A stretch of DNA of 64,000 nucleotides from Hallerella sp963656065 (lineage in GTDB: Bacteria > Fibrobacterota > Fibrobacteria > Fibrobacterales > Fibrobacteraceae): NCBI GenBank assembly GCA_963656065.1, contig CAVKGV010000010.1, positions 21,176-85,175 of the forward strand, read 5' to 3'. The notes under the pieces were generated by a model that saw only the letters and a list, made by a program, of their open reading frames with translations, made no database searches and was not told the DNA's origin. The stretch's first letter is position 1; every line of letters starts with the position of its first letter. Of the stretch, positions 42,641 through 51,604 are shown in pieces. The position numbers were made by a program, and so were the translations under genes.

Positions 42641-43534
42641 ATGCTCTATACGCCTTATCGGGATTTTTTGGCAAGGGAATTTCCCGCCTTTCAAAAAGTT
42701 CGGAAGTTGCCGCTTTCGGGTGGAATGTCCTGTCCGAATCTCGACGGAAGCCGTGGACGCAGAGGTTGTGCCTATTGCAACAACAAATCCTTCAGCCCGG
42801 TCTGGGACAAGGCCGGAGTTTCAGTCGAGGAACAGCTGGCGGAACTTGTGCCGAAATTTCGTAAAAAGTATCGGAACGCGGGCATTCTCGCTTATTTCCA
42901 GCCATATACGAATACCTATGCTCCGGTGGAAAAGCTTCGGCAGATTTACGAACCGGTCTTTGCCTCGGAGGAAATTGCCGGCGTTGCGATTGGGACGCGC
43001 CCGGATTGTGTCGCGGACGATGTCCTGGAACTTCTCGCCTTTGAAAATTCCCGGAAAAAGGTGATTCTGGAATTGGGGCTCCAGACGGCAAATGACGAAA
43101 CGCTTCTGCGCATCGGACGCGGGCATTCGCTGTCGGATTTCGAAAGTGCCGTTTCGCGGGCCCATGCGGCGAACCTGGTGGTGACAACCCATGTGATTAT
43201 CGGGCTTCCCGGGGAGACGATGGCGGATTTTCTGAAAACGGCGGCAGTTGTCCGCGACTTGAAAATTTCCGCGGTGAAGATTCATCCGTTGCATATCGTG
43301 CGGAATACGCGATTTGCCGATGCGTTTGCGCGAAATGAATTTTCGCTTCTTTCGTTTGAAAAGTACTGTGAAGCGGTGGCCGCCTTTATTCGGGTTCTCG
43401 GACGGGAAGTCGCCGTTGAACGGTTTAGCGGGGAAGCGCAAAATGAAATGCTGGTTGCTCCCGATTGGAGCGGGGACCGGAACCGGATTGTAAAAAAAGT
43501 GGAAGAGCTTTTGGTTGGCGAAAATTCCTTATAG
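42641..43534 (+). CDS. Radical SAM protein, YhcC/TIGR01212 family
   Basis: A 297-residue radical SAM enzyme. The iron-sulfur cluster motif is the YhcC form (GGMSCPNLDG followed by GCAYCNN), with AYFQPYTNTYAP, IGTRPDC and ELGLQTANDETLLRIGRGHS, all typical. YhcC-type proteins are linked to tRNA or nitrogen-regulation roles, but the reaction is not settled. It is likely cotranscribed with the TerC gene. Confidence 0.88.
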   Translation: MLYTPYRDFLAREFPAFQKVRKLPLSGGMSCPNLDGSRGRRGCAYCNNKSFSPVWDKAGVSVEEQLAELVPKFRKKYRNAGILAYFQPYTNTYAPVEKLRQIYEPVFASEEIAGVAIGTRPDCVADDVLELLAFENSRKKVILELGLQTANDETLLRIGRGHSLSDFESAVSRAHAANLVVTTHVIIGLPGETMADFLKTAAVVRDLKISAVKIHPLHIVRNTRFADAFARNEFSLLSFEKYCEAVAAFIRVLGREVAVERFSGEAQNEMLVAPDWSGDRNRIVKKVEELLVGENSL

Positions 43535-43565
43535 GCTATGGCGTTCACACGACCGTAGCCTTTTT
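43533..43565 (+). terminator. Terminator of the radical SAM gene, inside the end of the MATE gene
   Basis: AGGCTATGG and CCGTAGCCT arms (one U-G pair) with an 11-base loop, followed by five T on the plus strand. The right arm and T run lie in the 3' coding end of the convergent MATE gene. Confidence 0.55.
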
Positions 43566-44876
43566 CCAGCGACCGCTCTTTAACCGCCAGAAGTTTGCGC
43601 AGGACCTGTAGATTTCGTCGCACGCCATGCCGAGCCAAAGCCCGACAAGGCCCAGGTCCAGGACGAATGCGAGAAAAAGTGCGGAACCTAGTCCGAGCGT
43701 CCACATCATCAGGCTGCCGAAAATGGCGGGAAACTTTGAATCGCCAGCGGCGCGCAAGGACGATGTGAGGACGACATTTGCCGACTTGAACGGTTGCAGG
43801 ATGACATCGCACCAGAGACATGCCGCCCCCAGCCGGATAACTTCCGGATTGTCCGTGTAGAGACGGAGCAGGTGCGGTCCGAGCAGGGCGACTACCAGGG
43901 CGACGACGAAGCCGGCGGAGCAGCTTGCGACAAGAGATTGGGTCGTGCGATGCATGGCTTTTGGGTAGTCGTGCGCTCCGACGAGATGTGCCACGAGAAT
44001 CTGGTTCCCGTTTCCGAGGCCGACCCCCAGGATGACGGCGAACATGGCGAAGTTTGCGCTGAAGACGCGGGCTGTCACGGCGAGCGTTCCGAGGTGGACG
44101 ACCATTGCGGTGATGAAAACCTGGAAGAGTTGGAAGCTGACCGGTTCCGCGGCTGCGGGAAGACCGATGCGAATCCAGTCCCCGATGACGGTTCGGGAAC
44201 GCCTTATATCAAGGACCTTTGTCTTGTGATGGATCTTATACCGTAAGACGCACCAGAGAATTCCGCTTGAAAAAGCCCAGGAAAGAGCCGTGGCGAGTGC
44301 GACGCCTTCGACATGCATTTTCGGGAAGCCGAACAGCCCGTTTAAAAAGACGATGTTCAGGCAGATGTTGAGAGCTATGGTGAGAGTGTTTCCGACGAGA
44401 TTCCAAATGGTAAGACCGTGCGTCGCGATGAGCGCGGTGAGCGTAGTCTGCAAGGCCCTGAAGACGAATCCGAAACAGACGACCTGTAAAAACTCGATGC
44501 CGTAGCGCGCCGTTTCTCCGGAAAGTCCCAGGGCGTGGACAATCCAACTAGACGAAGGAAGAACGAGAAGCGTCATGGCGATGCCCAAAAGCAGGCTTCC
44601 GACGATAACCATCGTGATGGTCGTTCGGGCGTGGCTGTTTGCATTTGCTCCGAGGAATTGTGAAGCGATGCTTGCGCCTGCCTGGGAGAATGCTTGTATT
44701 GCCATGAAAATCGTGCCGAGTATCGGCATGAGCGCTCCGACGCCGGCAGCGGCGCTTTCGCTTGTCCGCGACAAGAACCAGCTGTCCATCATCGGCTGGA
44801 AGACGCCGATTCCAAACGTGATGATAAGTGGCCAGGAGAGGCTCAAGATTCCGCGGTCTTTGACGGTATCGGTCAT
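43545..44876 (-). CDS. MATE-family multidrug/solute efflux protein
   Basis: A ~443-residue protein with 12 predicted helices in two similar halves. N-terminal ILSLSWPLIITFGIGVFQPMMDSWFLSR and AFSQAGASIASQFLGAN fit MATE transporters. The second half has a matching IGLPAAAEPVSFQLFQVFIT and VGLGNGNQILVAHLVGAHD. The ATG at 44876 is used; an upstream in-frame ATG at 44888 is possible, and neither has a clear ribosome site. The substrate is unknown. Confidence 0.85.
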   Translation of the reverse strand: MTDTVKDRGILSLSWPLIITFGIGVFQPMMDSWFLSRTSESAAAGVGALMPILGTIFMAIQAFSQAGASIASQFLGANANSHARTTITMVIVGSLLLGIAMTLLVLPSSSWIVHALGLSGETARYGIEFLQVVCFGFVFRALQTTLTALIATHGLTIWNLVGNTLTIALNICLNIVFLNGLFGFPKMHVEGVALATALSWAFSSGILWCVLRYKIHHKTKVLDIRRSRTVIGDWIRIGLPAAAEPVSFQLFQVFITAMVVHLGTLAVTARVFSANFAMFAVILGVGLGNGNQILVAHLVGAHDYPKAMHRTTQSLVASCSAGFVVALVVALLGPHLLRLYTDNPEVIRLGAACLWCDVILQPFKSANVVLTSSLRAAGDSKFPAIFGSLMMWTLGLGSALFLAFVLDLGLVGLWLGMACDEIYRSCANFWRLKSGRWKKATVV

Positions 44877-44953
44877 GATGAATACCATTATTCTTTTGGA
44901 GGAATAATTTAAAAGTTTACGGTGGTTCGAGAAGGCGATTTTTGCGGGGAAAC

Positions 44954-44984
44954 AAAAAAAGTCCCGGCTTTCGCCGGGACTTTT
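44954..44984 (-). terminator. Terminator after the GH51 endoglucanase gene
   Basis: A perfect 12-bp stem (AAAAGTCCCGGC / GCCGGGACTTTT) with a four-base loop, followed by T on the minus strand. It is a strong stop for the highly expressed-looking gene upstream. Confidence 0.9.
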
Positions 44985-45012
44985 CCGAATCGAATAACCA
45001 AAGGATTCGAAA

Positions 45013-48000
45013 CTATTCCACCGTGATGAGCGTGAGCGTGTGCTTTCCGACCTTCACCGGCTTCGACAGGTCAACCGTCTTCGCCTTCTTGGACGGATCG
45101 TTCGCCCAGCCTTCTTTCAGCTTTTCGGAAGACTTGTCGAGGGTTTGGACTTTCGCCTTGCCCTTGAATCCCGGAATGTCGAGTTTCATTTCGAAGTCGC
45201 TGTAGGGGCTCTTGTTCACGACGAGGAGAGACTTCTTCTTGCCGTTCACCGTGTAATAGGTGGTGAGGAGCGCTTCTTCGTCACCGGAGATGGTTGTCTT
45301 GTAGAGCTTGCCGCGGAGAGCGTCGGAAGACATCTGGAATGCCCAGTAGCTCGGACGCGGGCAGTTCATGCATTCTTCGCCGGAACGTGTCAGGTAACCG
45401 TAGTCGCCGCCTTCCGGAGTCATGTCGTTGTGGATATCCCAGTATTGCGCGTTGTCCACGTTTTCGGTGGCGAGCATACCGAGGTAGTCGGCGACAAAGA
45501 GACCGTTTTCGACAGCGATTGTCTGCGGACCCGGGTTGAAATCGACGGAGTTCCATTCGGTGAGCCAGAGTTCGATCTTGTTCTTTTTGTTGAACTGCTT
45601 CGTCCACTTGTCCACGGTCTTATGGAGACGGTCGTAGATTTTCGTAAGGGTCTGCGGCGAGGAGAGCATCGCGAAGTCGTTTTCTTCGCCATAGTGCTGC
45701 GGATAGTGGTGGACGATGAGGCCGTCAGCGATATCGCCGGTTTCCTTCAGGACCTTTTCGTTCCATTCGCCTTCGAGAACGCCGACGACGGCTACTTTGA
45801 TGGTCGGATCGACTTTCTTCATGGCTTCGATGAACTTGCGGGCGCGCTTGCCGTAGATTTCACCGCCATCCTTGCCGTATTTTTCGTAATACGGATGCCA
45901 GTTGCCGTAGATTTCGTTGCCGATTTCCCAGTAGAGGATTCCGGCCTTCTTATCGACGTTCGTGTGCTTGACCCATGCCGCGGCTTCTTCCGGAGTTCCC
46001 GAACCGAAGTTCACGGTGAACATCGCGTTCGAACCGGTCTTTTTCAGCCATTCGAGGAATTCATCCGTATCGACCATCCAGTCCTTGTTCGCGAGAATTT
46101 CGTGCCAGTGGTCGTCGTCTGCGCGGAGACCGCCCGGGTAACGGATGATGCCGTGGTTGATGCGCTTGGCGAATTCAGCTGTCTGGACCTTGAACTTCTT
46201 GTTGTCGAGCATGTCGCCATCCCAGAGGGCCGCGTTGATGCCGAAGAGGCCGTTTGAAATCTGCGGGTTCAAGACATCGCTTTCGCCCTTGACGACGACA
46301 GGGATGACCTTCGGACGTTCTTTCTGCTTGACTTCGCGGAGGTTCGTGAGCTTGATGTTATCGACTTCGAAGCCGCCTTCGGTACCTTCTCCGCCCGGTT
46401 TGAAGTCGAGGCTGATGACTCCCTTCAGGTCAAAGACTCCGTTTTCCTTGGCGTCTGCCGGCTGGTAGTAGGGGAACTTGCCGAAGTTCTTGAACGGAAC
46501 GAGAACCGTGGTGCGTCCTTTGGGAACGCCCGTGTTCGCGACGAAGATTTCGTTGCCCGCATCGGAAACCTGCACGGTAATCGACTGCCAGGCCTTTTCG
46601 GAATAGACGTCGAACATGATGCCCCAGTGCTTTGTCCAGTCGCGGTCGGAAGCCGGGCGGTTGTTCTTCTTCATATCGAGAACGACGTCAACCCAGTCCG
46701 CCATGAGGAAGTGCTTGATGTTCAGGCTGTTGCCGTCGAGATGTCCGGTCTTGAACGGAACTTCGACTTCGACCTGGGACTTCGGGCCCTTAGACGGTTC
46801 CCACTTGTCCTTCGAGAACTTGCTTTCGAAATCGGAAATGACGAGGTCCGGAGCGTTCGACTTGAAGTTGTTCCACTTGAGATCCGGATCCACCCAGTCG
46901 ATGTTTTCCGTAAACGTAATCTGATCGACGAAAATTGTCACGGGAGCGGGCTTGCCCGGTTCGCCCTGGTTTTCGCCCTTGCCGACCGAGAAGCGGATTT
47001 CCTGGATCTTGTCCCACTGGACATCTTTCGCCACTTCGGCCTGCTTGTTCGCGTCCCACGCCTTGCCCTTGTCGAAGAACTTCTTCAGCGGAATCTTTGC
47101 GAGTTTCCATTCGGAGTTCGAAATCTTTCCGCCTTCGATCCAGTCGCCGAGGCTGAGCTTTGTCTGGCTCTTGATGTCGTGGCCCTGGTTGTCGAGGATG
47201 CCGACGTAGATCTTTTCGCCACCGAGCTTGCCCTTGATCCAGAAGTAGAGACCGCCCTTGTCGCGGATCTTCTTCAGGTCAAAGTATTTGCCGTCGCCGA
47301 GCGAATAGGTGACGCCCGACCAGTCGTTGTTGTCGATATACATCGCAAGGACGCCCGGGTTGCCCGGAGTCTTGGATTCGGCTTCGCGCTGTGCGGTGAG
47401 ACCGCCATAGACATAGGAAAATCCCGGAATCTGGTTTTCGTAGAACGTCTTGTAGGCTTTCGCCTTGCCGTCGAGCTTTTCCGGATTCTTTGGACCGTCG
47501 ATGACGTCGCTGTTTTCATCCCAGTAAACGATCTTGGGCTTCGGCTTTGCCTTTTTGTTGCCTTTGACAATCTCGATGTTGTCGATATAGACTTCGAATT
47601 TCTGGTTGATGCCCTTGTCTATCGAAAAGCGGATTTCCGCAATCTTGTCCCAGTCGATGCGGGCCGGAAATTCGGATTTGCGGGTGTTGTCCCAGTAGAG
47701 GCCGCGGTCGGGGAAGTCGATGAGCGGAATGGAAACCTTTTTCCAGTCGGTCGTCACGGCTCCGCCTTCGATGTACTTGTTCATCGGGAGGGCGACCTGC
47801 GTCTTCTTGCCGTCGGAAACTTCCTCGTCGAGAATGCCGACCTTCATCTGTTCGCCGCCGTTCTTGCCCTTGATCATGAATTCGAGCTTCGAATCGAGCA
47901 TGTACTTGCTCAGGTCGAAGACTTCGTTGTAGAGGCAGATGGAAGCGCCGGAATAATCCGTCGGGTCGAGCTTGATGTCGAGCGCGGACTTGGACTTGTA

Positions 48001-48186
48001 TCCGCCTTCCTTGGTGATGGTGACCGTTCCGCCCTTGCCGCCGTAAGTGTAGTCGAAACCACCCTGACGGTATTGGTCGTCGAACATCTTATATACGACA
48101 ATGCGCGGAGGGCGCTGTGCCATCGCAGCGGTCGTCGCAAGCCCTAAGAAGAGCAGGGACGTCGCCTTCAGAAATTGATGCTTCAT
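45013..48186 (-). CDS. Secreted multi-module GH51 endoglucanase (endoglucanase F/Cel51A-like)
   Basis: A 1057-residue protein with signal peptide (LLFLGLATTAAMAQ). Three similar CBM11/30-like beta modules occur before the enzyme: about 30-215, 235-440 and 455-640, each ending in a segment like IDNIEIV / VDQITFTE / VDNIKLTN. The GH51 catalytic domain follows, with acid/base Glu in YWEIGNEIYGNW (near 757) and nucleophile Glu in ELWLTEWNS (near 876). The C-terminal ~80 residues form a beta domain. Size and layout fit the ~118 kDa cellulose-binding endoglucanase F of Fibrobacter succinogenes. An AAAGGAAA site and a strong terminator suggest high expression. Confidence 0.88.
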   Translation of the reverse strand: MKHQFLKATSLLFLGLATTAAMAQRPPRIVVYKMFDDQYRQGGFDYTYGGKGGTVTITKEGGYKSKSALDIKLDPTDYSGASICLYNEVFDLSKYMLDSKLEFMIKGKNGGEQMKVGILDEEVSDGKKTQVALPMNKYIEGGAVTTDWKKVSIPLIDFPDRGLYWDNTRKSEFPARIDWDKIAEIRFSIDKGINQKFEVYIDNIEIVKGNKKAKPKPKIVYWDENSDVIDGPKNPEKLDGKAKAYKTFYENQIPGFSYVYGGLTAQREAESKTPGNPGVLAMYIDNNDWSGVTYSLGDGKYFDLKKIRDKGGLYFWIKGKLGGEKIYVGILDNQGHDIKSQTKLSLGDWIEGGKISNSEWKLAKIPLKKFFDKGKAWDANKQAEVAKDVQWDKIQEIRFSVGKGENQGEPGKPAPVTIFVDQITFTENIDWVDPDLKWNNFKSNAPDLVISDFESKFSKDKWEPSKGPKSQVEVEVPFKTGHLDGNSLNIKHFLMADWVDVVLDMKKNNRPASDRDWTKHWGIMFDVYSEKAWQSITVQVSDAGNEIFVANTGVPKGRTTVLVPFKNFGKFPYYQPADAKENGVFDLKGVISLDFKPGGEGTEGGFEVDNIKLTNLREVKQKERPKVIPVVVKGESDVLNPQISNGLFGINAALWDGDMLDNKKFKVQTAEFAKRINHGIIRYPGGLRADDDHWHEILANKDWMVDTDEFLEWLKKTGSNAMFTVNFGSGTPEEAAAWVKHTNVDKKAGILYWEIGNEIYGNWHPYYEKYGKDGGEIYGKRARKFIEAMKKVDPTIKVAVVGVLEGEWNEKVLKETGDIADGLIVHHYPQHYGEENDFAMLSSPQTLTKIYDRLHKTVDKWTKQFNKKNKIELWLTEWNSVDFNPGPQTIAVENGLFVADYLGMLATENVDNAQYWDIHNDMTPEGGDYGYLTRSGEECMNCPRPSYWAFQMSSDALRGKLYKTTISGDEEALLTTYYTVNGKKKSLLVVNKSPYSDFEMKLDIPGFKGKAKVQTLDKSSEKLKEGWANDPSKKAKTVDLSKPVKVGKHTLTLITVE

Positions 48187-48222
48187 TCGGTATTTTCCTT
48201 TTGATGGTGAGTGTTTTAGAAA

Positions 48223-48969
48223 TTACTTCTTGGCTTCTTTCGCTTCTTTCAGGAGCTTTTCGACGAGGTCCGGGCTGAAACGGTCCTGACGCTTGCCGTT
48301 GATGTAGAAGTTCGGGGTGCCCTGGACGCCGACTTTTACGCCTAGCTGGAAATCTTCGTTGATTTTTGCCTGTTTCGCGGAATCGAGAGCCATGCTCTTT
48401 TCGAATTTCGCCATGTCGAGACCGACTTCCTTGGCGACCTTCTTGAATGTTTCGGGCGTGAGTTCGCGGTTGTGGCTAGCGAGCGCATAGCGGTATTCCC
48501 AGAACTTGCCCTGTTCCTGGGCGGCCATGGAGGCGGCTGCCGCGGCGGGTGCGTCCTGGTGGAAGTTGAGCGGGAAGTGCTTGAATACGAACTTGATTTC
48601 GTCCTTGTGCTTGTCCATCAGGTCGTGGATGGCCGGTGCGATGCGTGCGCAATACGGGCACTGGAATTCGGAAAATTCGACGATCGTGAGGAGCGGATCC
48701 TTGGTGTTGCCATAGACCGGGCTTGAAGCGTCGGGAATTTCCCAGACCTTGTTGTCCGCTTCCATTTCGGCTTTCAGCTGCTCGATGGAAAGCCCGCGCT
48801 TTTCAAGGCCGTATTTGAGGATTTCGAATTCCTCGTGTATCGTCTTGACTTCGGAGGAAAGGCTGTCGAGTTTTGCTCCGGACATGCTTTTTCCGCTGGC
48901 GGAAGCCTGGTTGCAGGCGGACAGGGAAAAGACTAGGGCTGCGGAAAGGGCAAGCGGGAAAGATTTCAT
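48223..48969 (-). CDS. DsbA-like thiol-disulfide oxidoreductase lipoprotein
   Basis: ATG at 48969 with an AAAGGA site; 248 residues. The lipoprotein signal is FPLALSAALVFSLSAC (Cys19). After a helical linker the thioredoxin-fold domain has EFSEFQCPYCARIAPA (CPYC), HFPLNFHQDAPAAAAAS and the cis-Pro loop GVQGTPNFYIN. DsbA-type enzymes form disulfides in exported proteins. It lies 36 bases before the secreted endoglucanase gene on the same strand and may be cotranscribed. Confidence 0.88.
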   Translation of the reverse strand: MKSFPLALSAALVFSLSACNQASASGKSMSGAKLDSLSSEVKTIHEEFEILKYGLEKRGLSIEQLKAEMEADNKVWEIPDASSPVYGNTKDPLLTIVEFSEFQCPYCARIAPAIHDLMDKHKDEIKFVFKHFPLNFHQDAPAAAAASMAAQEQGKFWEYRYALASHNRELTPETFKKVAKEVGLDMAKFEKSMALDSAKQAKINEDFQLGVKVGVQGTPNFYINGKRQDRFSPDLVEKLLKEAKEAKK

Positions 48970-49096
48970 GAAATAATCCTTTTTGTGAAATTTCGTTTTT
49001 GAAAATATATAAAAGGCGGTCATTCGGAATCCGGAAATTTATTTTTCCGGTTGCTCGAGAAACCGCTGGATGTAAACAAAAGTTTATGTTGTGTGG

Positions 49097-50401
49097 CTAG
49101 GCGCTCTTGACGTAAGCCTTGATGGCGTCGCGGATCTTCGTGAACACGAGACGGAGTTCGTCTTCGTCTTCTTCGAGAAGCGTGATGCGGAATCCCTGGA
49201 GTTCGCTGCAGAAGCTGCTGATGGGAACGACGCAGACGCCGGTCGATGCGAGCAGGTAATAGACGAAGCGGTAGTCGAGGCTCGAAACGCTTTCCGTCCA
49301 CTTTTCCACGAGACTTCTGATCTTCGGGTCCTCGACGGGAAGGGTCTGCCGGTTGTTGAGAACGCCGGGCTTGAAGACTATCGTGTTGTAGAATGCGCCG
49401 TATGTCGGGTTGAAATAGAGCTCCGGCACTTCCGAGAGAATTTCGTTGATGAGCGCGCTGCGGCGTCCGATCTGTTCGTTGAGTGCATCGCGGTGGATCT
49501 TGTAGCGCGGATCGCCGAGGACTTTCGGAATCGTGAGCTGCGGGATGGTCGTGGAGCAGACCTCGATCATCTTCGCGTTATCTATTGCGCGGCAGAACGC
49601 GTCGAACTCGGGATCCTTGTCGCGGTTGTAGTATTCCGCCCACCCGCAGCGGGCTCCCGGCCACGGATACTGCTTGGAGATGCCGTTGAGAGAAATGCCC
49701 GGGACGTCGCCGATGTAAGTGGCGAGCGCGTGCGCTTGGACGCCGTTGTACGTAATCTTGTTGTAAATCTCGTCGCAGATGATGCAGAGATGGTAGTCCT
49801 TCGCGATTTTCACCATGTTTTCCAGGTATTCCATCGGATAGACCATTCCCGTCGGATTGTCCGGGTTGATGATGAGGATGCCGGCGACGTTCGGGTTGTA
49901 CTTGACCTTGTTCTCGAGTTCTTCGAGGTCGGGAAGCCAGTGGTTTTCCGGGCGCAGGTGATAGACGAGCGGAGAAGAATGCGCATGCGAGGCTTCGGCG
50001 GAACTGTGCGTGCTGTAGGCGGGAGACGGTCCGATGATGCGGGTCGTCATGGACAGCAGGCTGTAAATCGTGGAAATGGCGTCGCCAAGTCCGTTGAAGA
50101 AGAGGATGTCGTCGGCGGTAATCTGTACGCCGCCGAGTTTGTTCGTTTCGTTTGCGAGAAATTCGCGGGTGTCGAGAAGTCCTTTCGACGGGCAGTAGCC
50201 GTAGCTCTTGTTCTGCTTTACGATGTCGCCGACGATGTCTTTTATCCATTCGGGAAGCTGGCAGTGCTTTTCTATCGGGTCGCCGATGTTTTCCCAGTGG
50301 ATTTTCAGTCCGAGTGCCTTCAACTGATTTGCCTTCTTGACGATCTCGCGGATTTCGTAAGAAAGTTCCTTGGCACCTTCAGTCAAAAGTCGTTTACGCA
50401 T
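49097..50401 (-). CDS. Class I/II pyridoxal-phosphate aminotransferase
   Basis: ATG at 50401 with a GGAGA site; ~434 residues. PLP-fold hallmarks are INPDNPTGMVYP, CDEIYNKITY, and the PLP-lysine loop SLNGISKQYPWPGARCGW. N-terminal IGDPIEKHCQLPEWI fits aromatic/aspartate-type or alanine-type family members seen in Bacteroidota-like genomes. The amino acid specificity cannot be read here. The 213-base gap after its start, up to ogt, shows no clear gene. Confidence 0.85.
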   Translation of the reverse strand: MRKRLLTEGAKELSYEIREIVKKANQLKALGLKIHWENIGDPIEKHCQLPEWIKDIVGDIVKQNKSYGYCPSKGLLDTREFLANETNKLGGVQITADDILFFNGLGDAISTIYSLLSMTTRIIGPSPAYSTHSSAEASHAHSSPLVYHLRPENHWLPDLEELENKVKYNPNVAGILIINPDNPTGMVYPMEYLENMVKIAKDYHLCIICDEIYNKITYNGVQAHALATYIGDVPGISLNGISKQYPWPGARCGWAEYYNRDKDPEFDAFCRAIDNAKMIEVCSTTIPQLTIPKVLGDPRYKIHRDALNEQIGRRSALINEILSEVPELYFNPTYGAFYNTIVFKPGVLNNRQTLPVEDPKIRSLVEKWTESVSSLDYRFVYYLLASTGVCVVPISSFCSELQGFRITLLEEDEDELRLVFTKIRDAIKAYVKSA

Positions 50402-50614
50402 TTTTATCTCCAATTAAAAAGTTGCGCTGAGTTAACAAGCGAAAATCTAGAAAAAATGCTAGCCGTCGCAATCCGAATCTGGGCGCATATCATGGACCAC
50501 CACATCAATTTTTACACCGTTTTTTTTTCGGAGCCGGAAAATTTTTAGGCGGTAAGCGTCGAAATCCTTTTCGTGGACGGCGATGAAGTGATGGATGAAA
50601 AATCCGCTTTTCCG

Positions 50615-51124
50615 TTAGAGGGACTTGAAGGGAATCCCTTCGAGTTCGAGAAGGAAAATTTTCCGTTCGATGCCTCCCGCATAGCCGGTGAGTTTTCCGT
50701 TCTTTCCGAGGACGCGGTGGCACGGGATGATGAGAGATATCGGATTGTGACCGACCGCTCCGCCGACAGCCTGCGTGGACATGAATTTCCGGTTTGTTTT
50801 TTGAGCGACTTTTCTGGCAATTTCACCGTAAGTCGTCGAATGGCCGAACGGAATTTCCCGCATGATATCCGAGACCAGCTTTTTGAAAGCGGAGCCTTCG
50901 ACTTTCAGGGGTGGCGTAAAATCCGGAGCCTTTCCCGAAAAATAGATGTCGAGCCATTTTTTTGCTAAAGAAAAAATCGGCAAGTTTTTTACCGTTGGCT
51001 TTTCCCCGTGGAGCGTATCGCTATCGTGTTTTTGTCCATCGAACCGGAGCCCTGTCAGGTTTTCACCGTCGCTTGCAAGCGTGATGCCTCCTATGGGGGA
51101 TTCGTAGTGCGCTATGAATTCCAT
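50615..51124 (-). CDS. ogt: Methylated-DNA-protein-cysteine methyltransferase (Ogt/MGMT)
   Basis: A 169-residue suicide DNA-repair protein that takes alkyl groups from O6-guanine. The active site is SLIIPCHRVLGKNGKLTGYAGG (acceptor Cys in PCHR). REIPFGHSTTYGEIA and AVGGAVGHNP are the DNA-binding helices. The ATG at 51124 fits the N-terminal strand YESPIGGITLASD; longer open frames upstream lack family similarity. Confidence 0.92.
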   Translation of the reverse strand: MEFIAHYESPIGGITLASDGENLTGLRFDGQKHDSDTLHGEKPTVKNLPIFSLAKKWLDIYFSGKAPDFTPPLKVEGSAFKKLVSDIMREIPFGHSTTYGEIARKVAQKTNRKFMSTQAVGGAVGHNPISLIIPCHRVLGKNGKLTGYAGGIERKIFLLELEGIPFKSL

Positions 51125-51190
51125 CTCTTTAAAATAGAATCTGCCCGGAAATTTCCTTTCGTGAAAAATCGAATTTTCTAAATTTTCTGT

Positions 51191-51604
51191 ATGAAACGCT
51201 TTGATTGTCTTTTGGAACGTTATCCCCTGTTCCGCTATATTCCGGGGATCCTTCTGCTTGCGATAATTTTTCGGACGTCGGCGATTCCGGGAAGCGGCAT
51301 GACCTGGCTTGTTCCGCCTTTTGACAAGGTGTTGCACGGTGGCGTGTATGCGGTTCTTGGAGCGTGCTTTTGTCTATGGTTTGCAAATGCCCGGTGGGAA
51401 AGGCGTTCGCTTGTGATGGCCTTGTGTGCCGCAGGGCTTTGCCTTGTCGCCGGGGTTCTTGACGAGTTTCACCAGAGCTTTGTGCCGGGGCGCTCCGTCT
51501 CGGCGGGTGACGTGTGTGCGGATCTTGTCGGCGGTCTCATCGGGGCGTTTGTCTATCGGGCGGTCAAGCCTTGGAAACGGTTCGGAATTTTCCGAGAAAT
51601 ATGA
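51191..51604 (+). CDS. VanZ-like membrane protein
   Basis: A 137-residue protein with four helices. VanZ-like features are KVLHGGVYAVLGACF, VLDEFHQSFVPGRSVSAGDVCADLVGGLIGA (the conserved DExHQ...PxR...D motif). The role of VanZ-like proteins outside teicoplanin resistance is unclear. Its end overlaps the convergent murB by 41 bases. Confidence 0.82.
   Translation: MKRFDCLLERYPLFRYIPGILLLAIIFRTSAIPGSGMTWLVPPFDKVLHGGVYAVLGACFCLWFANARWERRSLVMALCAAGLCLVAGVLDEFHQSFVPGRSVSAGDVCADLVGGLIGAFVYRAVKPWKRFGIFREI

Noticed and set aside
46627..48147. Long open frame on the plus strand opposite the GH51 gene
   Set aside because: It mirrors the codon pattern of the real gene; no start signal or family similarity. 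The same applies to long opposite-strand frames at 746-2203, 49091-50548 and 55297-56622.
50505..50560. Terminator between ogt and the aminotransferase
   Set aside because: The T-rich and CCG/CGG stretches do not form a convincing stem.
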